DNA of 64,000 nucleotides, from the NCBI GenBank assembly GCA_034430425.1, contig DAOUEK010000007.1:6080-70079 (forward strand), given 5' to 3'. Both the position numbers and the translations under genes were made by a program. Below are positions 54,201 to 62,388 of the stretch, piece by piece. The notes under the pieces were generated by a model that had not been told where the DNA came from, did no database searches, and saw nothing but the letters and a program-made list of their open reading frames with translations. Every line of letters starts with the position of its first letter. Positions within the stretch are counted from its first letter, which is position 1. Source of the DNA: WVZH01 sp034430425. Lineage in GTDB: Bacteria > Chloroflexota > Anaerolineae > Anaerolineales > E44-bin32.

Positions 54201-55190
54201 ATGACAAAAACATCGAGCAATGGATACAAATCCGGCTCTCGCCTGGAACGCCTGCTGCGCACCGGCGAATTCGTGGTCACCGGCGAGTTGGGCCCGCCGC
54301 AGGGTGCTGGCGGGGACGTCATCCGTGAGAAAGCTGTCCTGTTAAAAGGCGTAGTCGATGCGGTAAATATCACCGATAATCAGACTGCCATCGTACGCAT
54401 GTCCTCGATTGGCGCCGGTACGATCACCGTGCAGGAGGGTGTGGAACCGATCATCCAGATGACCTGCCGCGACCGCAACCGTCTGGCGATCCAATCCGAT
54501 CTACTGGGCGCCTACGCCCTGGGCATGCGCAACGTGCTCTGCCTGACCGGCGATCACCAATCCTTCGGCAACCACCCTACCGCCAAGAACGTCCATGATC
54601 TGGACTCGGTGACGTTGATCCAGATGGTAGTGAAGATGCGAGATGAAGGCAAGTTTGAATGTGGAGATGAAATGAAAGGGATCGAACCGCGCTTCTTCGT
54701 CGGCGCAGCGGCCAATCCCTTCGGCGATCCTTTCGAATTCCGCCCACTCCGTCTGGCAAAGAAAGTCGCCGCCGGCGTGGATTTCATCCAGACACAGTTG
54801 ATCTACAACATCGAACGCTTCGCCGAATACATGCAGAAAGTGCGCGAACTCGGCCTGCACGAGAAGGTATACATTTTGGCCGGCTTGGGTCCGCTGAAGT
54901 CTCCGGGCATGGCGCGTTACATGCGCGATCAGGTGCCGGGCCTGGACGTACCCGATATCTACGTCGACCGCATGATCGAAGCCGCCAAGGGCATCGATAA
55001 AGAAGACAAGAAAGCCCGTTCCCAGGCCTGGCGTGAGGAAGGCATGAAAATCACCATCGAGCAGATCAAGCAGATGCGCGAGATCGAAGGCGTCGCCGGT
55101 GTGCACGTGATGGCAATTGAATGGGAAGAGGCAGTCAAACCGATCGTCGAGGGCGCCGGATTGCTGCCGCGTCCGGAACCGGCGGCGTAA
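54201..55190 (+). CDS. metF: 5,10-methylenetetrahydrofolate reductase
   Basis: A 329-residue TIM-barrel flavoprotein that reduces CH2-H4folate to CH3-H4folate. Family segments are FVVTGELGPPQGAG near the N-terminus with the catalytic Glu, DAVNITDNQTAIVRMSS, IQMTCRDRNRLAIQSDLLGAYALG, VLCLTGDHQSFGNHP, and GVDFIQTQLIYNIERF. The product is the substrate of AcsE (19676-20599). AAAGGAG precedes the start. It sits between metV and the HdrCB fusion, the arrangement expected for a MetFV-HdrABC-MvhD complex. Confidence 0.95.
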   Translation: MTKTSSNGYKSGSRLERLLRTGEFVVTGELGPPQGAGGDVIREKAVLLKGVVDAVNITDNQTAIVRMSSIGAGTITVQEGVEPIIQMTCRDRNRLAIQSDLLGAYALGMRNVLCLTGDHQSFGNHPTAKNVHDLDSVTLIQMVVKMRDEGKFECGDEMKGIEPRFFVGAAANPFGDPFEFRPLRLAKKVAAGVDFIQTQLIYNIERFAEYMQKVRELGLHEKVYILAGLGPLKSPGMARYMRDQVPGLDVPDIYVDRMIEAAKGIDKEDKKARSQAWREEGMKITIEQIKQMREIEGVAGVHVMAIEWEEAVKPIVEGAGLLPRPEPAA

Positions 55191-55200
55191 GGAGATGTCT

Positions 55201-56595
55201 ATGGAGACAAAACTCAGCACCGATCTGGCCGAACGCATCCGGGAAGCCACCGGTGAGAACGTGTTCCTCTGTTATCACTGCGTGAAGTGCACCTCCGGTT
55301 GCCCCCTGATGGAGCATTTCGACCTGGCGCCCAACCAGGTGATGCGCGCCGCTCAGTTGGGTATGGAAGACATGATCTTCGAGAGCAAATCGCCCTGGCT
55401 GTGCGCCTCCTGCCAGACCTGCACCACTCGCTGCCCGCAGGGCATCGACATCGCCCGTGTGATGGACTTTATCGTCGGCGAGGCGATGGCCAAAGGCATC
55501 AAACCCAAGGTGCCCGAAGTCGCCCTGTTTAACAAGGTCTTTTTACGCGACATCGACATACTGGGCCGCTCCTACGAGCTGGGGTTGATGGTCGAGATGA
55601 ACATACGCACCAGGCAGCCCTTCAAGGACGTCGGCCTGGGGCTAGACATGATCAAGCACGGCAAGATCGCCTTCCTGCCCTCCGTGATCCGCAAACGCAA
55701 GCCGAAGGCGGAAAAACCACCTCCAGAACGGGAGTCTAAAGAGGTTGGTTATTATCCCGGCTGTTCGTTACATTCCTTGGCCAGGGAGTTTAACCTCTCG
55801 GCATTGGCGACGCTGGAAGCGCTCGATCGCAAGCCCGTGGAGCCGAAAAACTGGATTTGCTGCGGTTCTTCGCCCGCCCACCGCGTGGACCACGAGCTTG
55901 CGGTGCAGATGCCGCTCGAAAGCCTGGCACTTTATGAAATGGAAGGCGTTAGCGAGGTTACCCTGCCCTGCGCCATGTGCTTCAACCGCTTCAGGGCCGC
56001 GGCGAGAGAAGTGCGCCTCGATCCCGAATTGAAACAGGAAATGGACCAGGAGTTGGGCTATGCGTATCAAGACAGCCTGGCGATATCATCGCTGCTGGAT
56101 TACGTCGTCGAGAACATTGGCCTGGAAGCCGTAGCCGAGAAGGTCAAAAAGCCGCTCGCAGGGTTGAAAATTGCCTGCTATTACGGCTGCCTGCTAACCC
56201 GTCCACCCGAAATCACCGGATCGAAAGAACCGGAATACCCCATGTCCATGGACCGTTTGATGAAGGCGCTGGGGGCAGAGCCAATCGACTGGGACCGTAA
56301 AGTGTCCTGCTGCGGCGCGTCCCTGTCCCTTACGGCGACCGGCATCGTACTCGAAATGAGCGCTGATATCATCGAAAACGCACACGCCCGCGGCGCCGAT
56401 CTCGTGGCCGTGGCCTGCCCGATGTGCCACGCCAATATCGACGGACGCCAGGTACAAATGGACATCACACAACCGGTCCCGGCGCTGTATTTTACCCAGC
56501 TGATGGCCCTGGCCTTCGGCATGCCGGAGGAAGCTGCGTTGAAATTCAACATGGTTGATGCGCGACCACTGCTGAAGGAACGAGGTTTCCTATAG
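55201..56595 (+). CDS. HdrC-HdrB fusion protein (heterodisulfide reductase-like)
   Basis: A 464-residue protein. The N-terminal third is HdrC with two [4Fe-4S] motifs, CYHCVKCTSGCPL (about 22-34) and CASCQTCTTRCPQ (about 64-76). The rest is HdrB with both CCG domains: GYYPGCSLHS...WICCGSS...PCAMC and ACYYGCLLTR...SCCGASL...ACPMC, the ligands of the non-cubane [4Fe-4S] clusters. In methanogens HdrBC reduces heterodisulfide; here, next to metF, it probably carries electrons from HdrA to MetFV. The ATG at 55201 has AAGGAG 6 nt upstream. Confidence 0.92.
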   Translation: METKLSTDLAERIREATGENVFLCYHCVKCTSGCPLMEHFDLAPNQVMRAAQLGMEDMIFESKSPWLCASCQTCTTRCPQGIDIARVMDFIVGEAMAKGIKPKVPEVALFNKVFLRDIDILGRSYELGLMVEMNIRTRQPFKDVGLGLDMIKHGKIAFLPSVIRKRKPKAEKPPPERESKEVGYYPGCSLHSLAREFNLSALATLEALDRKPVEPKNWICCGSSPAHRVDHELAVQMPLESLALYEMEGVSEVTLPCAMCFNRFRAAAREVRLDPELKQEMDQELGYAYQDSLAISSLLDYVVENIGLEAVAEKVKKPLAGLKIACYYGCLLTRPPEITGSKEPEYPMSMDRLMKALGAEPIDWDRKVSCCGASLSLTATGIVLEMSADIIENAHARGADLVAVACPMCHANIDGRQVQMDITQPVPALYFTQLMALAFGMPEEAALKFNMVDARPLLKERGFL

Positions 56596-56621
56596 AATAC
56601 CTGCGCACAACGGAGCGCTCC

Positions 56622-57245
56622 TTGCGTAAAGCGCATACTAAAATGATTCGGGCGGCAAGGGAACGCAAGAGTCAAATGCACTCACGACTATGCGAGTTGA
56701 GAACCCGTCATCCGCTGCAAGGTCGAGAGCTGCCCCCGATTCGCGAGACCGTTGGCCATTGGGTCGACCGTTGGCAGTTGAACCACTTCATCCAGCGCAT
56801 ATCACCGTTTCAATCCGAAGCGGTCGAGCGCGGTCCGCTGCCGTTCATCATTCTGGCCGAGACCGGCCAGGACGTGCGCCACTGCGCCAACTGCCGCAAC
56901 TGCGAGGACTGGACAACTCCCGGTATGGATCTCAACTTTGGAGAGATTCTGCGCGCCGCGGCGCGGAACGACCCCATCGCGCTGCAGAATCAGTCCCTGT
57001 GGAACTGCGACGATGTGTTCACAAACACGATCCATTGCCATCAAGGCTTCGACATCCCGGCCGTGATCCGTACGCTGCGTCGTGAGGCGAAACTGCGCGG
57101 CTACCACAAGCGCATTTATCGGCTGCGCGCCCTGCACTCGCGGATCCCCAATTGGAGACCACCGATACGATCTCCCCGAATCGACCGAGAACGGATAGAA
57201 TCCCTGCGTAGGAAGCTGGAAAACATCAACCGCTTCAAATCATAG
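56622..57245 (+). CDS. HdrC-like protein with incomplete Fe-S motifs
   Basis: A 207-residue protein. The central part resembles HdrC: HCANCRNCEDWTTPG (about 86-100), and WNCDDVFTNTIHCHQGFDIPAVIRTLRREA (about 126-155), where HdrC has complete CxxCxxCxxxCP motifs. Here the first lacks the fourth Cys and the second keeps only two, so at most one cluster may bind. Both ends are basic (KMIRAARERKSQ at the start, RSPRIDRERIESLRRKLEN at the end). TTG at 56622 has GGAG 6 nt upstream. It directly follows the HdrCB fusion and could be an accessory or adaptor subunit. Function not established. Confidence 0.65.
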   Translation: MRKAHTKMIRAARERKSQMHSRLCELRTRHPLQGRELPPIRETVGHWVDRWQLNHFIQRISPFQSEAVERGPLPFIILAETGQDVRHCANCRNCEDWTTPGMDLNFGEILRAAARNDPIALQNQSLWNCDDVFTNTIHCHQGFDIPAVIRTLRREAKLRGYHKRIYRLRALHSRIPNWRPPIRSPRIDRERIESLRRKLENINRFKS

Positions 57246-57263
57246 CTAAACCCGAGGAAACCA

Positions 57264-58043
57264 ATGAAACTCGCCATCACCGGAAAAGGTGGTGTGGGCA
57301 AAACCACGCTCACTTCCCTACTAGCCTATGCCTACGCCGAAAAAGGCTTTCAAGTTCTGGCGATCGACGCCGATCCCGCCCCCTGTCTGGCCGAAGCGCT
57401 GGCCTTCCCCAAAAAACTACTGGAGGGATTGACCCCCATCGCCCGCATGGACGACCTGATCTACGAACGCACCGGCGCCAAGCCGGGTGCAACCGGAGGC
57501 TACTTCAAGCTCAACCCGCGCGTGGACGACATCCCGGATCAATTCTCGGCCGTGCATCGCGGCATCCGTTTACTGGAGATGGGCGCCGTAGAGATGGGTG
57601 GATCGGGCTGCATCTGTCCCGAGAGCGCCATCCTGCGCGCCCTGACCACCCACATTCTCCTGCAGCGCAACGAAGTCATCCTGCTCGACATGTACGCCGG
57701 CGTGGAACATCTCGGCCGCGCCACGGCGGCCGCCGTCGACGCCATGCTGATTGTGGTCGAACCGACCAAACGCAGCCTGACCACCGCCGAACAGATCAAA
57801 TCGCTGGCGGAGGACATCAAACTGAAGAACCTATACATCGTGGGCAGCAAGGTACAGGGGGAAGAAGATCGGGCCTTCATCGAAAGCAACAGCCCCGGGC
57901 TGCCGGTGATCGGGCACCTGCCGCACGATCCGCATGTGCGCCAGGCCGATCGGGACGGCGCGGCGCTCTATGATCTGGCACCTGAGATGGCGAAAGCCAC
58001 ACAGGCCATTATGCAGGCGTTGGAAGCGAAGCGCGAGGACTAA
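57264..58043 (+). CDS. CooC-like ATPase (second copy)
   Basis: A 259-residue MinD-superfamily ATPase: Walker A ITGKGGVGKTTL (residues 5-16), AIDADPAPCLAEAL, and GSGCICPESAILRAL with the CxC motif used for metal binding in CooC. LDMYAGVEHLGRATA matches the family. It differs from the copy in the CODH/ACS operon and is the last gene of the hdr-met run, 18 bases after the HdrC-like gene. It may insert a metal or cluster into a protein of this region, or serve CODH/ACS as well. Confidence 0.85.
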   Translation: MKLAITGKGGVGKTTLTSLLAYAYAEKGFQVLAIDADPAPCLAEALAFPKKLLEGLTPIARMDDLIYERTGAKPGATGGYFKLNPRVDDIPDQFSAVHRGIRLLEMGAVEMGGSGCICPESAILRALTTHILLQRNEVILLDMYAGVEHLGRATAAAVDAMLIVVEPTKRSLTTAEQIKSLAEDIKLKNLYIVGSKVQGEEDRAFIESNSPGLPVIGHLPHDPHVRQADRDGAALYDLAPEMAKATQAIMQALEAKRED

Positions 58044-58110
58044 AAACTGCCTTTATTAAATGCCCTCATCTGAGATTCCTTGGGGTGACCGGCCAGCCGT
58101 CCTGTTGTTC

Positions 58111-58656
58111 TTACTCCCGCCAGTATTCAGGTCGATCCAGCGCATCCGCACAAATGACTTTGCCACGCACACGACCGATCAGGCCAGGACGAAGCTCCAG
58201 GACCATCCACGCTCCTGCGGCTTCCTCGGGGATGGGGTAGGGCGCTTCAAAACCGAGTACGCCCGCGGGTCGAAAACCACAGCGAGGATAGTACGTTGGA
58301 TGGCCCAGAACGAACACCAACTCGACGCCCGATTCTGACAGCAACCGCAGTCCCTCACGGACAAGTTGACTACCAATCCCCTGGGACCGGGATTCAGGAA
58401 GGACTGCCAGCGGGGCGAGGATTGATACAGACAAAGATTCATCTGAACCTGAAAGCTGCGCCTTTGTGAAGAGGACATGTCCCACTACTCTATCGTCGTG
58501 GACAGCAAGCAGTGAGAGCAACAGCTTTGCGCTCGGATCTCCTAACAACGCGTTCACTAACTCAATAATTTCTGCTTCCTCTTCTTTCCCAAATGCCTTT
58601 GCCTCAACGTGCAGCAATGCATCCAAATCTGATTTCATCGACGGTCTGATATTCAT
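58111..58656 (-). CDS. GNAT-family N-acetyltransferase
   Basis: A 181-residue protein with the GNAT core: DRVVGHVLFTKAQL, then APLAVLPESRSQGIGSQLVREGLRLL with the acetyl-CoA pyrophosphate loop (Q/RxxGxG/A type), and VFVLGHPTYYPRCGFRP. This last pattern (GxPxYYxRFGF) is typical of the YhbS-like subgroup. The substrate is unknown. It converges with the hdr-met operon and lies downstream of the aldehyde oxidoreductase gene on the same strand. Confidence 0.88.
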   Translation of the reverse strand: MNIRPSMKSDLDALLHVEAKAFGKEEEAEIIELVNALLGDPSAKLLLSLLAVHDDRVVGHVLFTKAQLSGSDESLSVSILAPLAVLPESRSQGIGSQLVREGLRLLSESGVELVFVLGHPTYYPRCGFRPAGVLGFEAPYPIPEEAAGAWMVLELRPGLIGRVRGKVICADALDRPEYWRE

Positions 58657-58674
58657 CGTTATTCTCCGCGCGAA

Positions 58675-58701
58675 TAGGGGCAGGTTTGAAACCTGCCCCT
58701 A
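58675..58701. repeat. 27-nt near-perfect palindrome (REP-like)
   Basis: TAGGGGCAGGTTT and its exact reverse complement flank a single central G. It lies between the aldehyde oxidoreductase and GNAT genes. Palindromes of this GGGGCAGG...CCTGCCCC type recur in many Chloroflexota genomes as far as I remember. It could also act as a bidirectional transcription stop or mRNA-stabilising hairpin. Confidence 0.65.
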
Positions 58702-58723
58702 CAAGAGCCTAATATACAAATAC

Positions 58724-60886
58724 CTACTTTCGTTTCTCGATCAATTCCGCCACGTCCGGGAAATCGATGCCCAGCTGCCTGACGGTCTCCAGTGTCGGCA
58801 CGCCGTCCTTGTCCCAGCCGCGGCGCTCATAGACGGCGTCCATCAGCCGCTCATAGCGTTCCTCTCGCTGCGCTCGCAGCTTGGCCATCTTCTCCTCGGT
58901 CGAGAGCCCTTCGATATCGATCCCCAGTTCCTGTAATTGCCCGTCGTAGCGCTCGATACGCGATTCATACTCCTCGACCGTCACCGGGCCCATGGCGCGG
59001 TAGGGCGGATAATCATGCTGGCGCGTCCCGAAACCCAGTTTCAAATTGAAGATACGCTGGAAGTTGTACACCCGCTCGGACTGACGCACGAGATCGTCGC
59101 CCGTCACCGGCGTGCCGGTGAGCCCCTCGTAGAGCCAGGTGTAGTTCTCGACATGTTCGGGGACCTTGCCGGGTTCGTCCGCTTCGGCGTTGTTCTCAGG
59201 TGTGATGTCGTTCCAGGGCAGCTTGCACAAGCCGTGCAGGCTGAACCAGGTGCGCCACATGGGGAAATAATGCAGCGCTTCAGCTTTGTCTTCAAAGCTT
59301 GGAAAGAGCTTGTGAATCTGGTCCATGAAGATCAGCCAGGCTTCGTCGTGTTGGGCGCCTTTCAGAGTCATGGCGTAGCCGCCCTGCTGTGCCAGTGATT
59401 CTTTGGTGACATACTCCGAGAACTCCATGCCCTTGTTCTCCATGCCGATGTCCTGCAGATAGTCGGAATCGGCGCCGAAGTTATCGGCGAAATACCCCTT
59501 CATATAGCGTACGCCCTGGCCGACGACAACCCCGAACCCTTCTCCGTTGGCCATCTGGTGGATCAGCTCGAGCGCCGCTTCGGCGTCCCCCCACTCCAGA
59601 GCCAAACCGCCGGTGTGCTCCTGCGTGAGTACCCCTGCCGCGTAACACTCCATGGCAAAGGCGATCGAATCGGCCAGACTGATCGTGTCGATGCCGTAGG
59701 TGTCGGCGTAGAAATTCATCTCGATGATCGCCAGCGGGTCGAAGACGCCGATGTTGGAGCCTAACCCGGCTACGGTCTCGTACTCCGGACCGTCTACCAG
59801 CACCGCATCCCCAACATAAGGTCCCGTGCGCAAATGGAAATGATCCACAGCGTGCGCGCAGGACATGGTGCATCCCACCCAGCAGCCATCAAACATGTCC
59901 TGGGTGAACTTGGACTTCCAGATGCTGGAATCGATTTTCGGAGAATCAGGATGCGCACCGAAACGGAAATTATGCACCGGCAGCAGGTCGAAGTGATCCA
60001 TGATCTCGACAAGATAGGGCGTGCCGATCTTGCGCATCTGATTTTGCGAATCATCGAGGTCGATGATTTCCTTGTTGATGCGCTCGCCCGCTTTCTGAAT
60101 CAGGTTCTTATCAACCGGATTGTTGCTTTCACTGGTCAGATCGCTGAAACGGATGACTATTCCCTTGAGTCTCTTGTTCCGAAATACACGGCCTGCGCCC
60201 CCGCGCCCGGCTTGCTTGATGCGCATTGCGTTCCGCTGCGGGTCGTACCAACTGACGTTCAGGCAGGCGTAACGAATGTGATCGGCGGCCTGGCCGGCCG
60301 ATATGACCGATAAATTCCTCTTGTCGCGATCGTCGCGGGCATACATCGCCGCAAGTTGTTCTCCCAGGATATGGGTGTTCAGATCTTCGAGAGGCGCCTC
60401 TTCAATCGTCACCGTACCGGCATCGCCGTCGATGACCACGATGACATCCTTCTCGGCTTTCCCCTGAATTTCCAGCGCGTCGAAACCGGAGAATTTTAGA
60501 TAGGGCCCAAAATGGCCGCCGACGTTGCTGTCGATTACGGAATGGGTCAGCGGAGATATCGTGACCACCGTCGATTTACCCGATCCCGGGTATGCAGTGA
60601 TACCGCCGATCGGTCCGCCGGCGATGACCAGCGCGTTTTCGGGATCGTCCCAGCGTGCGCCTGCTTCCACCGCGTTCCACAGCAGCCACAGCGCAAAGCC
60701 GCGGCCGCCGGTAAACACTTCCTTCATCTGCTGCGTTACTGGTTTTTCAGAAATGACATTCTCCGTAAGGTCGATCGCCAGGGTACGATTGGCGTATCCG
60801 CGTTCTACTGGCCGCAATTCATACTGGTACTTGACAAGTGTGCGATGGGCGGCCTTGACTGCCTCCAAATTCATCACCGTCTCCAT
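58724..60886 (-). CDS. aor: Tungsten-type aldehyde:ferredoxin oxidoreductase family protein
   Basis: A 720-residue AOR family protein that reversibly oxidises aldehydes to acids with ferredoxin. N-terminal GYANRTLAIDLTENVISEKP and TGGRGFALWLL, the pterin-binding region GPIGGITAYPGSGKSTVVTISP, NVGGHFGPYLKFSGFDALEIQGKA, and the Fe-S motif CWVGCTMSCAHAV are visible. The C-terminus ends with ERRGWDKDGVPTLETVRQLG, normal for the family. It is longer than the roughly 600-residue typical AOR because of extra segments near 540-640. ATG at 60886 has AGGAGG upstream. It could reduce acetate to acetaldehyde or oxidise aldehydes, with ferredoxin shared by the CODH/Hdr systems. Confidence 0.9.
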   Translation of the reverse strand: METVMNLEAVKAAHRTLVKYQYELRPVERGYANRTLAIDLTENVISEKPVTQQMKEVFTGGRGFALWLLWNAVEAGARWDDPENALVIAGGPIGGITAYPGSGKSTVVTISPLTHSVIDSNVGGHFGPYLKFSGFDALEIQGKAEKDVIVVIDGDAGTVTIEEAPLEDLNTHILGEQLAAMYARDDRDKRNLSVISAGQAADHIRYACLNVSWYDPQRNAMRIKQAGRGGAGRVFRNKRLKGIVIRFSDLTSESNNPVDKNLIQKAGERINKEIIDLDDSQNQMRKIGTPYLVEIMDHFDLLPVHNFRFGAHPDSPKIDSSIWKSKFTQDMFDGCWVGCTMSCAHAVDHFHLRTGPYVGDAVLVDGPEYETVAGLGSNIGVFDPLAIIEMNFYADTYGIDTISLADSIAFAMECYAAGVLTQEHTGGLALEWGDAEAALELIHQMANGEGFGVVVGQGVRYMKGYFADNFGADSDYLQDIGMENKGMEFSEYVTKESLAQQGGYAMTLKGAQHDEAWLIFMDQIHKLFPSFEDKAEALHYFPMWRTWFSLHGLCKLPWNDITPENNAEADEPGKVPEHVENYTWLYEGLTGTPVTGDDLVRQSERVYNFQRIFNLKLGFGTRQHDYPPYRAMGPVTVEEYESRIERYDGQLQELGIDIEGLSTEEKMAKLRAQREERYERLMDAVYERRGWDKDGVPTLETVRQLGIDFPDVAELIEKRK

Positions 60887-61041
60887 TACCACCTCCTGAG
60901 AATTCGAGAAGACACTTTCCATTGTACAACGCCTTGACCAATCGATTCTTCATGTTTTCTACGTGGTCTTCGTCCCTTTTCGATGAACAACACTGTTCAT
61001 AGGATCAAATCTATTGCTTCCCATGGAGCGTGGCAAGTTCT

Positions 61042-61081
61042 TGTTACGCTTTTGTTACAGCCCTATCACCTTTCCTGTTAT
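61042..61081 (+). promoter_or_regulatory. Candidate Pho-box direct repeats
   Basis: TGTTAC occurs at 61042-61047 and 61053-61058, 11 bp apart, and TGTTAT at 61076-61081. On the opposite strand the first two read CTGTAACAAAAGCGTAAC, like the 11-bp-spaced repeats bound by PhoB/PhoP. The place, upstream of pst genes, fits phosphate control. This is a by-eye match. Confidence 0.4.
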
Positions 61082-61095
61082 CTACCCACAGGAAA
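61071..61095 (+). other. Hairpin in the pst leader
   Basis: TTTCCTGT (61071-61078) and ACAGGAAA (61088-61095) form a perfect 8-bp stem with a 9-nt loop. It precedes the terminator-like stem by 14 bases. Confidence 0.45.
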
Positions 61096-61109
61096 ATATG
61101 GGGGAATCC

Positions 61110-61136
61110 AGCCGACAGACAAGTCGGCTTTGTTTT
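61110..61136 (+). terminator. Rho-independent terminator-like stem-loop upstream of pstS
   Basis: AGCCGAC (61110-61116) pairs with GTCGGCT (61123-61129) over a 6-nt loop and is followed by TTGTTTT. No plus-strand gene precedes it, so it would end a short leader transcript or small RNA, or act as an attenuator for pstS, which starts 156 bases later. Confidence 0.55.
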
Positions 61137-61291
61137 CAACACATGCAGGTAAATTTCCGTTAATGCAAGTGGCCAATGCCGCACGCTGTTGAAACTGAAG
61201 GTTTAGACGTTTGAATGATCAACTGACGGAATTATCCCGGTATATGTGTGTGAGCGCTCTGGAAAAGGCATTCGAAGAGGAAAATACAACA

Positions 61292-62260
61292 ATGATCACA
61301 TCACTAAAGAGACACTGGGTATGTCTATGTTTCGCTTGCAGTTTATTAGTTGTCGGCTGCGCCTCTCAGCCGCCCCAGAAATTCGACGAAGACGCTGTGA
61401 AGGGCACCATCACCATCTCTGGCGCTTGGGCATTGTATCCTTTAATGATACGTTGGAGTGAGGAGTTCCAAATTCCCTATCCGGATGTACGCATCGATGT
61501 CTCCGCGGGTGGTGCGGGAAAAGGTATTTCGGATGTGCTGACCGGCGTCGTTGACATTGGCATGGTTTCGCGTGATATCTACCCTGAAGAGATCAAGAAA
61601 GGTGCATTCTGGGTCCCGGTCACGAAAGACGCCGTTTTCCTCACCGTCAGCGAGGAGAATCCCGTCTGGCAGGATTTACATCAGATGGGCATCACACGGG
61701 ACAACCTGGTCGGGATATACATCACAGGAACGGTCACCAATTGGGGACAAGTCGTGGACAAAACCGAAATCACGGATTCGATCCATGTCTTCACACGCTC
61801 CGATGCCGCTGGTGCACCGGCAACATTCGCAAAGTATCTCGATGGCAGACAGGAGGATTTGTTGGGAATCGGTGTCTATGGAGATCCGGGGTTAATCGAA
61901 GCCGTCATCCAGGATCCGCTCGGCGTAGGCTATAACAATTTAAATTACGCCTTCGATCCCAACACCGGACTGCCTGTTGACGGTGCTCATGTGGTTCCAC
62001 TGGATCTTGATCAGAACGGAATCGTCGATGATCAAGAACTCATCGATACAAAGGAACAAGCCGTGGCTGCCGCTGCTTCCGGAGTGTATCCGTCCCCACC
62101 GGCACGCGAGTTGAATCTCGTGACACTCAACAAACCATCCGGCCTGACGCGCTTCTTCATTATGTGGATTTTAGAAGAGGGACAACGCTACATAGATGAG
62201 GCAGGATATGTTCCGCTGATGCCGAGCATACTTGAGGAAGCGATCGACGCAATCGAGTGA
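61292..62260 (+). CDS. pstS: Phosphate ABC transporter substrate-binding lipoprotein
   Basis: A 322-residue lipoprotein with signal peptide MITSLKRHWVCLCFACSLLVVGC (lipobox LVVGC). The PstS fold is shown by TITISGAWALYPLMIRWSEEF near the N-terminus, ISAGGAG-type VSAGGAGKGISDVLTG, the phosphate-contact region HVFTRSDAAGAPATFAKYL, and IQDPLGVGYNNLNYAF. It hands phosphate to the PstCA channel encoded next. ATG at 61292 is chosen because it starts the signal peptide; an earlier frame start at 61211 would bury it. Confidence 0.9.
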   Translation: MITSLKRHWVCLCFACSLLVVGCASQPPQKFDEDAVKGTITISGAWALYPLMIRWSEEFQIPYPDVRIDVSAGGAGKGISDVLTGVVDIGMVSRDIYPEEIKKGAFWVPVTKDAVFLTVSEENPVWQDLHQMGITRDNLVGIYITGTVTNWGQVVDKTEITDSIHVFTRSDAAGAPATFAKYLDGRQEDLLGIGVYGDPGLIEAVIQDPLGVGYNNLNYAFDPNTGLPVDGAHVVPLDLDQNGIVDDQELIDTKEQAVAAAASGVYPSPPARELNLVTLNKPSGLTRFFIMWILEEGQRYIDEAGYVPLMPSILEEAIDAIE

Positions 62261-62388
62261 CCACAACTCAATCAAGCGATGAATAAACCAATCGATCATT
62301 GAGAGACCCTCACTTCTGCCTACATTCGACTGCAGACCGGAATCCCAACAAGACGATGCAGCAAGCAGTTCATGACGAAGGCCGGCCA

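Larger units (their letters stand above)
60887..61291. other. 405-bp divergent region upstream of pstS
   Basis: Holds direct repeats that look like a Pho box, a hairpin and a terminator-like stem-loop, listed separately. No protein gene is credible here; a short frame beginning at 61211 only extends pstS upstream of its signal peptide. Confidence 0.5.
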
